64,000 bases of DNA, taken from assembly GCA_037043235.1 (NCBI GenBank), contig JAWRVZ010000179.1, positions 847,001 to 911,000 on the forward strand, given 5' to 3'. The position numbers and the translations under genes are program-made. Below are positions 35,811 to 46,689 of the stretch, piece by piece (positions within the stretch are counted from its first letter, which is position 1; each line of letters opens with the position of its first letter). The notes below the pieces were generated by a model. The model saw only the letters and a list, made by a program, of their open reading frames with translations. It ran no database searches and had not been told where the DNA came from. The DNA comes from Rhodeus uyekii. Lineage: Eukaryota > Chordata > Actinopteri > Cypriniformes > Acheilognathidae.

Positions 35811-36174
35811 TTGTTCCATTAAGTATAATATTGCAGTCTTATTCACCCTCAGTAAAGATAACTTTCAGCTTTATATTTATTCTATATGTCAAGACACTTC
35901 AGGACTGAAAGTATAGTTACACACAGTAGAACATTTAAATCACCTTTGTAAAATGAAATTGAACTTTGATATTTTCCTTTTTTGCCATGGTGACATGACG
36001 TGTATGGTTTCATGCAGGAGAAATAATTTCCTTTACGATCATTGAGTGTGCAAGATCTCTGAATAGGTTGTGGCATCAGTTAAGGGATGTGAAGAACTCT
36101 TATTCTAGAATGTATTAGGCTTTTTCCAGTGTAGGATTACTATAAATACACTGATCAAAACAATTAAACAATTA
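35811..36174. other. No gene recognised
   Basis: AT-rich spacer. Confidence 0.45.
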
Positions 36175-37330
36175 CTCTTGTAACCTCAGTTTCCTGATAG
36201 GTGGGAAAGCGACATTGAAAAGTCCCCTTCCTCCCCTAAATAGCAGAGGAGCGACAATTGCATGAGAATCAAGAGTGAATCCTGCACACTGTTGGTGGGT
36301 CTCAGGTTCGTCTCTTTTGAGCACCACAAAATGGCAGCTGTAGAATCCGTTCTCCAGTGTGCTCAGAGGGGCGCGCTCTATCGCTTCATTTGCGAGCAGA
36401 CTGTGATTGTGTCTCAAAACTGGAGCACTGTGGTCTGCATCTGAACTGGAGTGAATACCTGTGCTGAATCATTCCCAGCAACCAACGCGAGATGCCTGGA
36501 ATAGCTTTCCATGCATCTAGATAATGACAAAGTGTAGGATGTGCTGAATGCCACTTGACCACAGAAGAAATCATGAGCGGCAGTGGAATGCCGGCCTATA
36601 TGGAGGGCACAACAAGAGCAGATTGTGGCTCCTTGCTGCTCTGAGGCAGGGCAAGTGACACAGTGTTGACTTTTGTGAACAAGTATGTGATTTTATTGAG
36701 AAACCATACACACACATTGTAATAATCGCCTACAGGAGCAGAGGGTACGTAATGCAGAATGCGTCTCTTGGGGCTCAGGCCACCCCTGCAAGCTCTGTCC
36801 TCCTCTTGACAGTTAAATCAGGATGAAGGCTTGGCTCCTGGGTCTGTGATACCTCTTAACGATTCCCGATCACTGCTTGCAGCAAACATCTAGAATGGGG
36901 AGCCGCAGGTTTTGCACACGCAGACTGTTGTCCCGATGCCCTGTGGATGGGGTGGGGCACCAACAAAGACTCGAGATCTTGAGGGTTATTCAAAGGTCCC
37001 GTTGAAGGACGACCATGAAGCCCATTAAATTGCCGATGGCTTGGGCAGAGAGATTAGGTACCATAAGCATGATGTCTGTCTTTCAATGCAACCACACTGC
37101 AGCTGTCTGCTGTCTGGACTGCAGAAGCTTGGCCTGAAAGACCTGCAGCACCGATATAGAATGCACCGTGGATGCCGCGTGCCAGCAGAGGCGTCTTATC
37201 GGAGAGATGAGCCATAAATTTACACTGCTTCGAAGGCAGAGTGAGACCCTCACCGAGCCTGGCTAACAGTCTCCTTGACGGGTGCATGCACACACTTGGA
37301 GGAAGATGGACTGTGATGAAGTGTGGATAT
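36175..37330 (-). pseudogene. DIRS-like retroelement fragment (ORF1-type region)
   Basis: The left end (taacctcagtttcctgatag) resembles the inner repeat block at 50337-50360 of the DIRS element. On the minus strand, 37054-37400 reads HITVHLPPSVCMHPSRRLL, then LPSKQCKFMAHLSDK and AGLSGQASAVQTA, similar in order to the first ORF of fish DIRS elements (a region of short Ala/Ser-rich helices before the RT). Many breaks, no RT visible. Assignment is moderate to weak. Confidence 0.35.
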
Positions 37331-37409
37331 GCCGACTGGGGTGCAGACCATGACTTCACCATGTGCTCATGCACAGAACACCAGAATTCAAGTCTGCCAT
37401 TGGCACCCA

Positions 37410-38200
37410 TACTCTTCACAGATGAGAGTAGGTTTACACTAAGCACATGTGACAGATGTGAAAGAGTCTGGAGATCCTGTGGGGAACGTTATGCTGTCTG
37501 CAACATCATCCAGCATCCAGTATGGCAGTGGGTCAGTAATCGTCTGGGGAGGAATATTCTTGGAGGGTCGCACAGACCTCTACAAGCTAGCCAATAGTTC
37601 CCTTACTGATGTTAGTTACCAGGATTAAATTCTTGGAGCCATTCTCAGATGTTATGCTGGTGCAGTGTGACCCTGGGGTCCTCCATGAAAATGCCTGACT
37701 TCATGTGGCTAGAGTCAGTAGGCAATTTTTAGATGACGAAGTCATGGATGCCACTGACCTGACCTCACGTTCCTCAAATCTGAATTCAATTAAGAACCTC
37801 TGGTAAATTATCTATCTTGGGCATCCAAAGCCACCAAGTAGCACCACAGACTGTCCAGGAGCTCACTGATGCCCTGATCCAGGTCTCGTCAGAAACATAC
37901 AGAAGCAGTGGATACAGGCACGTGGTTCCCATACACCCTACTGAATTACATTATGAGTTACTGTGATGAACTTCATGCAAGTTGGATCAGCCTGTAACTT
38001 CGGTTTTTCTACATTGATTGTTGGACTGATTTTTAATCCAGCCCTCAGTATGCTGATTTTGGTTTTCATTGACTGTTGTCACATAATTTTGTTCCTCGCA
38101 AATTAGAGAACGAATATAAATAAAGATTTTAAAACGTTATATTTCATCAATTGAGATCCAACATTGTACATGCTATAATTTGTTAAAAACAAAATAGGTG
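37410..38200 (+). pseudogene. Tc1-like transposase fragment (older family)
   Basis: Plus-strand remnants: FTDESRFTLSTCDR with the first catalytic Asp, then NIIQHP, VIVWGGI-like DNA (cgtctggggaggaatattc), the LDDE-type segment, and the C-terminal tail to tgagttactgtgatgaac. Frameshifts occur at about 37495, 37560 and 37700. The 3' non-coding end (atatttcatcaattgagatc) matches that at 44735-44760. N-terminal DNA-binding repeats are absent. Confidence 0.7.
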
Positions 38201-38219
38201 TATGTACATATATATGTGT

Positions 38220-38400
38220 ACTGCTCAAAAAAATAAACGGGAAACTTAATCACAATATAACACTAAGTCAAATAAACTTCTAGAAGTCCATTAAGAAAGC
38301 ATAAGTGATTGTGAGTCAGTTTCATCTGTTTGGGTGTGCATGCACAGTTTAAATATTATAAACATATGCTAATTAAATATTGTGTACATTTAAAAAGTAC
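38220..38400 (+). mobile_element. Tc1-like 5' terminus, same family
   Basis: tgctcaaaaaaataaacggg followed by gaaacttaatcacaatataa and gtgattgtgagtcagtttca is the characteristic end of this Tc1 family. It directly abuts the 3' end of the preceding copy, with no transposase after it. Confidence 0.6.
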
Positions 38401-38403
38401 ATA

Positions 38404-38459
38404 TAAATACATATAATAATAATAATAATAATAATAATATATATGATATATAATATCTA

Positions 38460-38490
<31 letters not shown>
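38404..38490. repeat. (aat)n and (ta)n microsatellite
   Basis: About nine ata/aat triplets, then runs of tatata to 38486. Confidence 0.85.
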
Positions 38491-38492
<2 letters not shown>

Positions 38493-39236
38493 TAATCATT
38501 GAATCTTTTTAACTCTAAAGTTATCCTTTAACATTGACATTACTATCAGAATTTGATGCAGCATGTCATCGCAAAGCATTCCATTTCCCTACGTACCAAA
38601 TCCTGCAGCTGGAAAAAGAAAAAAAAAGAACAAAATTTCATTTGAGAATGAATATGTATTGATCCAGTATTAGCTAACAGTGGGTTCTAAACTGGTTGGC
38701 TCCTTCATTTTGGCCATAGTCTTGTAATTGTGTTATCATGGAGTGCTATTGATTGTCTTTAAACCTAAAGTGCATATACAGTCACAAATTGATATTGCTG
38801 CCCTTGCATTAGGACTATTCAAAGACTGAATGGTTCTGCTTGTACCAGTAATGATAGAGGTAGTTACCGCTCTTAAATAATGTTTCCATCATACTTAGGA
38901 GCTCTACTACTTAACTGCTGTCTCCTCCACATTATGAACTCAAGTCATTCTGGTCTATGTTCATAGGATACAGTCTTTCCTGAGTCCAATAACTTGATAA
39001 GAGCAAGCTTTTTATTTGATTGTAACTTTTAAGATGTTCCTTAACTTTAAAATTAGATTTTAGAAAGAACATGCTGCTGCTTCTGTTGTTTTGGTTTGTT
39101 TCTCTAACAAAAAGGTGTCATGCCCTAACCTTTTGTTATTTTGGAGATATACAATGGTGATGAAATGGCAAACATTTCCAATCACACTTGGAAAGATTTT
39201 GGTTTTGCAATTATAAACCTACAAAATGACTTAAAG
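38491..39236. other. No gene recognised
   Basis: AT-rich; nothing recognisable. Confidence 0.5.
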
Positions 39237-39370
39237 CAAGGGTGTCAAACTCGGTTCCTGGAGGGCCACTGTTCTGTAAAGCTTAGCTCAAATCCTACTT
39301 ACACCTGAGAAAGCTAATCAAGCTGTTCAGGATTTGAAACTTCCAAACAGGTGATTTGGAGATGTGTTTA
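39237..39370 (+). mobile_element. hAT-like MITE fragment
   Basis: Begins caagggtgtcaaactcggtt then cctggagggccactgttctg, and continues acctgagaaagctaatcaag, the standard 5' portion of a widespread fish hAT MITE. The other terminus is missing. Confidence 0.55.
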
Positions 39371-39427
39371 TTGTGATTAAGTATATGTTTTGACTAAATA
39401 AATGAATGATTTTTTTTTAATAAATAC

Positions 39428-39645
39428 TGTCAAGTCACCTTTATTTATATAGTGCTTTTTACAATACAGATAGTTTCAAAGCAGCTTTACAGTGGTCACA
39501 GGAAAACAACAAAAACAAAGTGTGTTTTGGCTGAACAGCAGCTCTAAAAGAGCAGGCGAATCAATACAATTGAAGAATATGAAGTGTTAAATGTCCCATA
39601 GTAAACTGTCAGTGATCCCATCAGAGATCTGCGTCCCTAAGCTCC
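39428..39645 (-). repeat. LINE/SINE 3'-tail repeat
   Basis: gtcaagtcacctttatttat then agtgctttttacaatacaga and ttcaaagcagctttacagt is the reverse complement of a common fish retroposon 3' end (microsatellite-like gtcaagtca edge). Confidence 0.45.
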
Positions 39646-39652
39646 TCATATA

Positions 39653-40439
39653 CACTGGCATTCACTTATCTCGACTCACGACTAACTCGCCAATCCTATT
39701 TTCTCGACGTTTTAGGGAGTGGAAGCGCCAAACTCCCTATTTGTCTTAGCATTTTCTTATGGGTTATATCGATTATTTGATGTCGTCGAACCCTAATATC
39801 TTGAGCGTAAAAGAGGGACAAATTCGCCATTTCACATGGTTATCACGTGACTGAGCGCACCTAGTGCACTGCGCATGCGCTGAGTTTGCGTTGCACGTCG
39901 CTCTGTCAGTGACGCTTCTCTCACAGTGAAGTCTCTGAAGTGAAAGTACATATCGCTCTTATGCGCAGAGCAGAGCGCGCGTCAGAACAAAAGCAGGTGT
40001 GTGTGTGTTTATCTAAACCACTGTGGATTGAAGTACCCGGTTGTTAAAAGACGGGACGAAGCCGAATTTGTTGAGAAAGCACATTAAGCAGGCAGAACGC
40101 AAGAAAGTATGCAATCTAGTACAGCGTGATGACCTCACAAATATGTTATGACTGTTTATGCCGTGAGCAAAATTGTGTTTGCAATGTTGGAGAATATAAT
40201 TAAAGGTTTGTATCAAGAATCAAAGGTGTTTTTTTATTGTATACTGGTAAATCTCTACTGTTAGTTAGTGCACATATGCCTTTTGTTGTTAGCAAACATA
40301 TACATTGTATGTACATTTTATAGCATGCCGATCACTTCATCAAATAAATCATCATACTGACTGTTGGTTATCTCGATAATCTGTTATCTCTTTGCTTTTT
40401 TGCAACCCCCAAGGCCGTTGAGATAACCGTGTTCCAGTG
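39653..40439. mobile_element. pogo/Tigger-like element, 787 bp
   Basis: Ends cactggcattcacttatctc and, inverted from the right, cactggaacacggttatctc, flanked by TA (39651-39652 and 40440-40441). The interior matches 16870-17425. The right 100 bp match the interrupted element around 54245/59198 (ttatctcgatggcc, ggttgcaaaaaagc). No transposase frame survives. Short CpG-rich tracts (gcgcatgcgctgag) are family features. Confidence 0.7.
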
Positions 40440-40441
40440 TA

Positions 40442-41121
40442 TTTAGCTTAGCTTTGCTACAGTTCTTTTCATGTCTGTTATATGTGCAGCAGCATGAATT
40501 TCATGTCCACAGTAGCATGTCTGTGAATGTATTGGCAATAGCAAGTCTCTCTACTTGCTCTACAGAAGCAGCAATTATCATCAGTAGAAGCAGCATAATA
40601 TATCTATTCCAACAAATAAAAGAACAAATAAATTAACATTCCCAAATCCATCCCTATGCCAAATCCTTTGAGAGTTGTCATGACTGAACTGTCTTTACAA
40701 TTAAGTCATTGAATCATTTATTTAACCAATTAATTCAAAACACTGATTCATTTAGGAACGAAAATAGCAGCTGTGTCCCAATTCAAACGCTGCAATGGTA
40801 GATTGCATCACCAATGGCGGTGACAAAGGCTGCTCCAATTCAAAATCTCCTTCAAATTTGCCCTCTGTATCTCGGCCAATGAAGAATACAACAAATGAAC
40901 CCTTCATGGCCTAACTTACTCGAGAATTCATTGTCAGTGGCAACAGTAGTTTTAATAAAAGAATGTAATTATTGTGTTTTAATCAAATAGCTACCGAAAA
41001 AAGTGTTAAAACCCATGTTTCTTAGAAAATGTGAACTTAAACTAAAAATGTTACAACTATGCAGCTTAATTTGTTAGGTGCTCTGAGGCAAAATAATAAG
41101 GGAAACAGCAGAAAGACAATA
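40442..41121. other. No gene; dispersed repeat at 40766-40935
   Basis: 40766-40935 (gtgtcccaattcaaacgctg, gacaaaggctgctccaatt, cccttcatggcc) is related to 8786-8980. The rest is AT-rich without features. Confidence 0.4.
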
Positions 41122-41503
41122 CAGTGATCCCTCCTTTATTGCGGTTAATGTGGACCGGAACCCCCTGCGATAGGTGAAAATCCGCGAAGTAGGATTAGCC
41201 AATCAGCTTACGATATACATCCACTCGTGCACTCATTCGATGATCTCACGCCGGGAACCAATCACGTGTCTTGTCTGAGTGCCCATGGGTGTGTACAAAG
41301 CCTCTGTGCAAAGTTTTTCTATTTGTCTGGCATCTTAGGAAACTGTTTATCTCGCGCATCACGATAAAACAACATTGCTTTCCGCAATACAGCTGCCAAT
41401 ATGGCGGTATTTTAGAATTTTTATTTCTCGATAAACATTTTTGAGAAATCTGCGATGCACTGAGGCCCCAAAACTTGAACCGCGAAGTGGCGAGGGATTC
41501 CTG
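41122..41503. mobile_element. 382-bp Tigger-type MITE
   Basis: Left end cagtgatccctcctttattg, right end (inverted) caggaatccctcgccacttc, followed by cgcggttcaag versus gcggttaatg. TA at both flanks (41120-41121, 41504-41505). Non-coding. A fragment of the same family (acgcgaagtaggattgg) is at 47029-47047. Confidence 0.75.
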
Positions 41504-42244
41504 TAGTTTTTTAAATTTGTTTCTTGTAGTGCTATCATGCATGACGTCTACAAATGTTTTTAACTAACTCAAGGATCCAAAAATCTAATTTCTGGAGTAT
41601 TTTGTATGCATGCCCTGCTGTTTCATACCTTTTAATGTCATATATTTTTCATAATTGTTTCCTTTTTCTTGTTGTGTTGAGGGAGGTAACTCCCTTGCAG
41701 AGAAAAAATTAAAATAAATGTGAAGGCAAGTTAATTTACACATCTTTGCTAAAATACATTGAGATTTTGTTGTTCTTGTTGTTAACAACAGGCATGCTTT
41801 ATTTGCTCTGCCTAGGGATTTAAAGTGTCCTGGGACAGGTAAGGGAGTGAGTGGGAAACCCACTACTGGAAATTCAACATAATTTGTCCTCATGGATGAG
41901 TTGTGGGGACAGAGGCGTTCCACCAACTCGCCTTTCCTAATTGCCTCCATCCCTGAGGACACACCAGGGCCAAGTTCAGCAGTGGATGACCAAGATGAAG
42001 AGGAGCCAGCACCAGGACCAGTTAAGAGAAAAAGAAGCAGTGAGGATGAGCCTAATTAGGGAGGACATAAAGTTTAAGCAAGACAGAGGAGAGGAGAACA
42101 GTATAAGAATGGACTGACTGTTTTCTTTGCTTTAGAGCATGGTTGAGAAATGTATAAATATTGTTTAAATGTCATTTATAATTTGTAAATTAAGCAAAAA
42201 AGTAATTTTTGTACATTTTTTATTTTAGTTTGTAAATGAAACAT
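41504..42244. other. No gene recognised
   Basis: The 125-codon minus frame at 41585-41962 has no recognisable domain. 41935-42055 is purine-rich with a Glu-rich plus reading (for example accaagatgaagaggagcc), possibly the end of a decayed transposon ORF, but unassigned. Confidence 0.35.
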
Positions 42245-43015
42245 TTGTCTATACATATATTTCTGGGGGCAACAACCCAACAGGAGTAAGGGAACCATTG
42301 GCTAGCATGTGGAGGTCTGTGCGAGCCTCCGAGGATATTCCTCCCTTGACTATTACTGGCCCACCACCAATCCAGTCATTCTGGATGATGTTGCAAGCAG
42401 CATAATGTTCCCCACACTGTTTTGAGACTCTTTCACGTTTGTCACATGTACTCATCTGTGAAAAGAACAGTGAAGAGAACGGAGAAGTCACCAGTGGTGG
42501 ACTTCCAATTCTGGTGTTTTCTGGCAAATGCTATTCAAGCTGTACAGTGCTGAGCTGTAAGCACAGGACCCGTTTAAGGACATTCGGCCCTCATGCCACC
42601 CTCAAGAAATCCGTTTCTGACAGTTTGGTCAGAAACATGCACACTAGTAGCCTACTGGAGGTCATTATGTAGGGCTCTGGCAATGCTTCTTCTGTTCCTC
42701 CTCTCATAAAGGAGCAGAGACTGGTCCTCTTGGTAGGTACCGGGATGAAATCCTCAGAGCCATTGTCAGAAGTTATGCTGATGCTGTGGGCCCTGGGTTT
42801 CTCCTGGTGCATGATAATGTGGCTAGACTGTGCAGTTTTTGATGCCATGAACTATTCCTCACACTCCCCAGGACTAAATCCAATTAAGAACCTCTGGGAC
42901 ATCATGTATTGGAGCATTCAAAGCTATCAAGTAGCACCACAGACTGACAAGGAGCTCACTGATGTCCTGGTTCCGGTCTGTGAGAAGATCCCCCAAGACA
43001 CCATCTAATCATGAT
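42245..43015. pseudogene. Old Tc1-like copy with internal inversion (left part)
   Basis: 42245-42725 carries transposase remnants on the minus strand (CDKRERVSKQCGEHYAACNI, RTDLHMLANG; then LPEPYIMTSSR, VCMFLTKLSE). 42735-43010 carries the C-terminal half on the plus strand (YRDEIL-like DNA, SPGLNPIKNLWDIMYWSI, VAPQTDKELTDVLV). The polarity switch near 42730 implies an inversion or two joined copies. Interrupted at 43016 by the DD37E element. Confidence 0.65.
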
Positions 43016-43017
43016 TA

Positions 43018-44580
43018 CAGGGAGTGCAGAATTATTAGGCAAATGAGTATTTTGACCACATTATCCTCGTTATGCATGTTGTCTTACTCCAAGCTGTATA
43101 GGCTGGAAAGCCTACTACTAATTAAGCATATTAGGTGATGTGCATCTCTGTAATGAGAAGGGGTGTGGTCTAATGACATCAACACACTATATCAGGTGTG
43201 CATAATTATTAGGCAACTTCCTTTCCTTTGGCAAAATGGGTCAAAAGAAGGACTTGACAGGCTCAGAAAAGTCAAAAATAGTGAGATATATTGCAGAGGG
43301 ATGCAGCAGTCTTAAAATAGCCAAGCTTCTGAAGCGTGATCATCGAACAATCAAACGTTTCATTCAAAATAGTCAACAGGGTCGCAAGAAGCGTGCGGAA
43401 AAACCAAGGCGCAAAATAACTGCCCGTGAACTGAGAAAAGTCAAGCGTGCAGCTGCCAAGATGCCACTTGCCACCAGTTTGGCCATATTTCAGAGCTGCA
43501 ACATCACTGGAGTGCCCAAAAGCACAAGGTGTGCAATACTCAGAGACATGGCCAAGGTAAGAAAGGCAGAAAGTCGACCACCACTGAACAAGACACACAA
43601 GCTGAAACGTCAAGACTGGGCCAAGAAAAATCTCAAGACTGATTTTTCTAAGGTTTTATGGACTGATGAAATGAGAGTGAGTCTTGATGGGCCAGATGGA
43701 TGGGCCCGTGGCTGGATTGGTAAAGGGCAGAGAGCTCCAGTCCGACTCAGACGAAAGCAAGGTGGAGGTGGAGTACTGGTTTGGGCTGGTATCATCAAAG
43801 ATGAGCTTGTGGGGCCTTTTCGGGTTGAGGATGGAGTCAAGCTCAACTCCCAGTCCTACTGCCAGTTTCTGGAAGACACCTTCTTCAAGTAGTGGTACAG
43901 GAAGAAGTCTGCATCCTTCAAGAAAAACATGATTTTCATGCAGGACAATGCTCCATCACACGCGTCCAAGTACTCCACAGCGTGGCTGGCAAGAAAGGGT
44001 ATAAAAGAAGAAAATCTAATGATATGGCCTCCTTGTTCACCTGATCTGAACCCCATTGAGAACCTGTGGTCCATCATCAAATGTGCGATTTACAAGGAGG
44101 CAAAACAGTACACCTCTCTGAACAGTGTCTGGGAGGCTGTGGTTGCTGCTGCACGCAATGTTGATGGTGAACAGATCAAAACACTGACAGAATCCATGGA
44201 TGGCAGGCTTTTGAGTGTCCTTGCAAAGAAAGGTGGCTATATTGGTCACTGATTTGTTTTTGTTTGGTTTTTGAATGTCAGAAATGTATATTTGTGAATG
44301 TTGAGATGTTATATTGGTTTCACTGGTAAAAATAAATAATTGAAATGGGTATAAATTTGTTTTTTGTTAAGTTGCCTAATAATTATGCACAGTAATAGTC
44401 ACCTGCACACACAGATATCCCCCTAAAATAGCTAAAACTAAAAACTACTTAAAATATTGATACAAAAATATTCAGCTTTGATATTAATGAGTTTTTTGTG
44501 TTCAGTGAGAACATGGTTGTTGTTCAATAATAAAATTAATCCTCAAAAATACAACTTGCCTAATAATTCTGCACTCCCTG
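43018..44580 (+). mobile_element. Tc1-like DD37E transposon, 1563 bp, nested
   Basis: Outer ends cagggagtgcagaattatta (left) and its inverse at the right; TA duplications at 43016-43017 and 44581-44582. An inner copy of the end motif, gcataattattaggcaactt, occurs at about 43199-43219 and inverted at about 44371-44391, giving an IR/DR layout of about 200 bp per side as in Sleeping Beauty-type elements. It encodes one transposase with a single stop. Inserted in an older Tc1 copy, so younger than it. Confidence 0.9.
43236..44252 (+). pseudogene. Tc1-like DD37E transposase, one nonsense codon
   Basis: Cut-and-paste transposase that would bind the inner and outer terminal repeats and catalyse excision and TA-targeted integration in the nucleus. 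The start ATG at 43236 begins MGQKKDLTGSEKSKIVRYI. Residues about 1-115 form paired helix-turn-helix regions (SSLKIAKLLKRDHRTIKRFI; a basic GRKKRAEKPRRK linker). The catalytic domain shows LWTDEMRV (first Asp), FMQDNAPSH (second Asp) and LNPIENLW (Glu). Exactly 37 residues lie between the second Asp and the Glu, i.e. DD37E rather than the usual DD34E. A TAG at 43890-43892 follows FLEDTFFK, and the frame continues to VLAKKGGYIGH and a stop at 44250-44252. The stop separates the first Asp from the other two, so the copy cannot make active enzyme. No other break is visible. Full length would be about 338 residues, normal for the family. Confidence 0.85.
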
Positions 44581-44582
44581 TA

Positions 44583-44790
44583 TGTCCAGACGTTGTCATA
44601 AGTGCATACATGCACTTTGCGGCCAGACATACTACTCATTCATATTATGAGTTTCTGTGATGAGTTTTGTGGAAGTTGCAAACATTGATATTTGGTTTGT
44701 GAAATTTTGGAATGTATAAAAAGATATTCAAATTTAATATTTCATTCAATGAGATCCAATGTGTGATTTTAGTGTTCTCTTAATTTCTGA
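44583..44790 (+). pseudogene. Right part of the interrupted older Tc1 copy
   Basis: Continues directly from 43015: tgtccagacgttgtcataag corresponds to 10964-10983 of the other copy. It is followed by the 3' end atatttcattcaatgagatc and a decayed terminus (cttaatttctgagtagttta). Confidence 0.65.
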
Positions 44791-44844
44791 GTAGTTTATT
44801 TACAACATAAAGTAGGTTTAACGTCAGGAAAAAAAAAATCAACT

Positions 44845-45067
44845 TCACAGAAATGAGATTGAAATTTTTTTTTTTTTAATGTACGCTTTCAAACAGCTGA
44901 GCAGGGAGAAGCTGGTGGTGGTGCTGGACCTGAATGGGCTGTCACAATAGAGACTCTCATCGGGCCTCTGCCAGTGGCGAATCATCTGGGATGTGTTCAT
45001 ATTTTCACTGCACACTGTGTTGTCTACCAACAGCTTTGCAGAGCTTCCATATTGCTCAGATATTTTT
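44845..45067 (-). other. Possible exon (weak)
   Basis: On the minus strand a strong-looking acceptor (pyrimidine-rich tattctttcctctttctag) precedes an open frame reading KISEQYGSSAKLLVDNT, then NTSQMIRHWQRPDESLYCD and SSTTTSFSLLSCLKAY. The frame runs into an A-rich tract with a stop at 44845; a possible donor (gtacat) lies near 44882. Balanced codon-like composition contrasts with the AT-rich flanks. I do not recognise the protein. No supporting neighbouring exon was found. Confidence 0.2.
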
Positions 45068-45099
45068 CTAGAAAGAGGAAAGAATAGAATAAATCAACT

Positions 45100-45181
45100 C
45101 ACACCCTAAAGTCAAACATGCAAAACAGTTGTGTATATATATATATACACAACTGTTTTGCATGTTTGACTTTAGGGTGTG
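45100..45181. repeat. 82-bp perfect palindrome
   Basis: Each 41-bp half is the exact inverse of the other, centred on 45140/45141 within tatatatatata, with no spacer. Outer sequence cacaccctaaagtcaaacat / atgtttgactttagggtgtg. Flanking bases (45099 t, 45182 g) break the symmetry. Confidence 0.9.
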
Positions 45182-46689
45182 GAACAGTTTCCTGTTCCTG
45201 TAGCAGTGACCATCAGAGCCATTTTATGGCTCAATGCAGACATGGCAGGTATCAATAGCTCCTGCAGCTTTCAAAAAAGTTTTGTGTCTTTTCAGCCAAG
45301 CAAACAGTTGTCTCAGTTATGGCACCCTGTCCATAAAGAGGTCCAGTAGAAATGTCAGGGCTTCCTAGCTCAACCAAAAATCAGGCTGCATGTCTCAATC
45401 ATTAAAAAATATTTGAAGCCCTGGGACAATCCAATTTATTTTGCAGCACAGGGGTCTGGTCTGGAACTAGTTTATTATTATTTTTTTAATAAACAATACC
45501 TTGACGTTAAAGCTAAAGTAATTGTGGAATAAATCTGTAAATACAAGTACAAAGTACTGTTATGTTACTGTGTATGTATTTTAATGTGTTTAAGGTTGGT
45601 TAATTAGAATTTTTATTGTCTTTTCTTACTTTATATACTTTTGGGCGATATGCATATTTTACCTGGTTATGGTCATCTGAAGCTTTAAAGTATGTCCAAA
45701 TCCAAATTAACAACTCATAAAAAGAAAATAATGTCATGTTCATGTAAAAAGTAAATATAAATGATCATAGTGTAGTAATAAAAAATAGTGTACTAACATT
45801 TACTAAGCTTATTTAAATACCACCTGAAATTTGATTATGTTCACAGAAAAATGACTGCTGCTAATAATTCAATTTAGTCTTCAATAGTTGCACTCTGATT
45901 CCAGCCTCAAAGTGGAGCTCTATTCTGAGACAGGCAACACACCGCAGTACTACTGGGACTGCTTCCTGGTGGCCTTTCAAATATGTGATGTGAACAATTA
46001 ATTACTGAGACAACTCACGATGACATATTTCATTAACATTCAAAGCATTCCCCAGCCTGCCAGTGCAGCCTGAGCTCCAGTAAGGATGGCAGGGGAAGGA
46101 CACACTGCTGGAGGGAAGCCAAGTCCAAAACCCAAGACAACTCTGTCTCGCTTTCTGGAAAAAGAAATTAACAAATACTAAGTCATTTCAAGGTCTATGC
46201 ACTACAAATTAGACAAATACTGCAGCACAGGTTAGTTTTTGTCACTGAGGGGGAAAGTTAAACTACAGGTGCTTTAAAACGGATGCAGACTTATTTGTGA
46301 AGGATTTGCTTCTTTTTTTTTAAAGAGAGAAAAAAAGACGTTTAACATCAAAGAAATGTGCAATAACGAGTTTGACCTTGCAGCGGCCCCCAAAATATAA
46401 ACCACACTTAAAAGTGAATGAATGTAATTGCAATAGATAACAAACACACCAAAGCAAGTGGTATCTGCAAATAAATTATGTAAAAGCTTCTCTGAAATGC
46501 TCTACATTTTTTAAAGGTCGGGTAAAATAAAAACAAATTAATGAATGTATAAAGCTAATTCATTGCGAAACACTTATTTATTTATTTACTTATATCAAGC
46601 TCTATCTCGTATTTTCAGGTTTTACATTTAAACGTTTTGTTGTAAAGTGTGCCTGTGGTTTCTTTAAAATGTCACCTTGTTTAAGATTT
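45182..46689. other. No gene recognised; weak exon-like segment
   Basis: 45904-45985 on plus follows a gattccag acceptor-like site and reads LKVELYSETGNTPQYYWDC to a stop. Its length and isolation make it weak. The remainder is AT-rich. Confidence 0.3.

Noticed and set aside
41585..41962. 125-codon minus frame
   Set aside because: No recognisable domain, repeat-like surroundings, no splice or promoter support.
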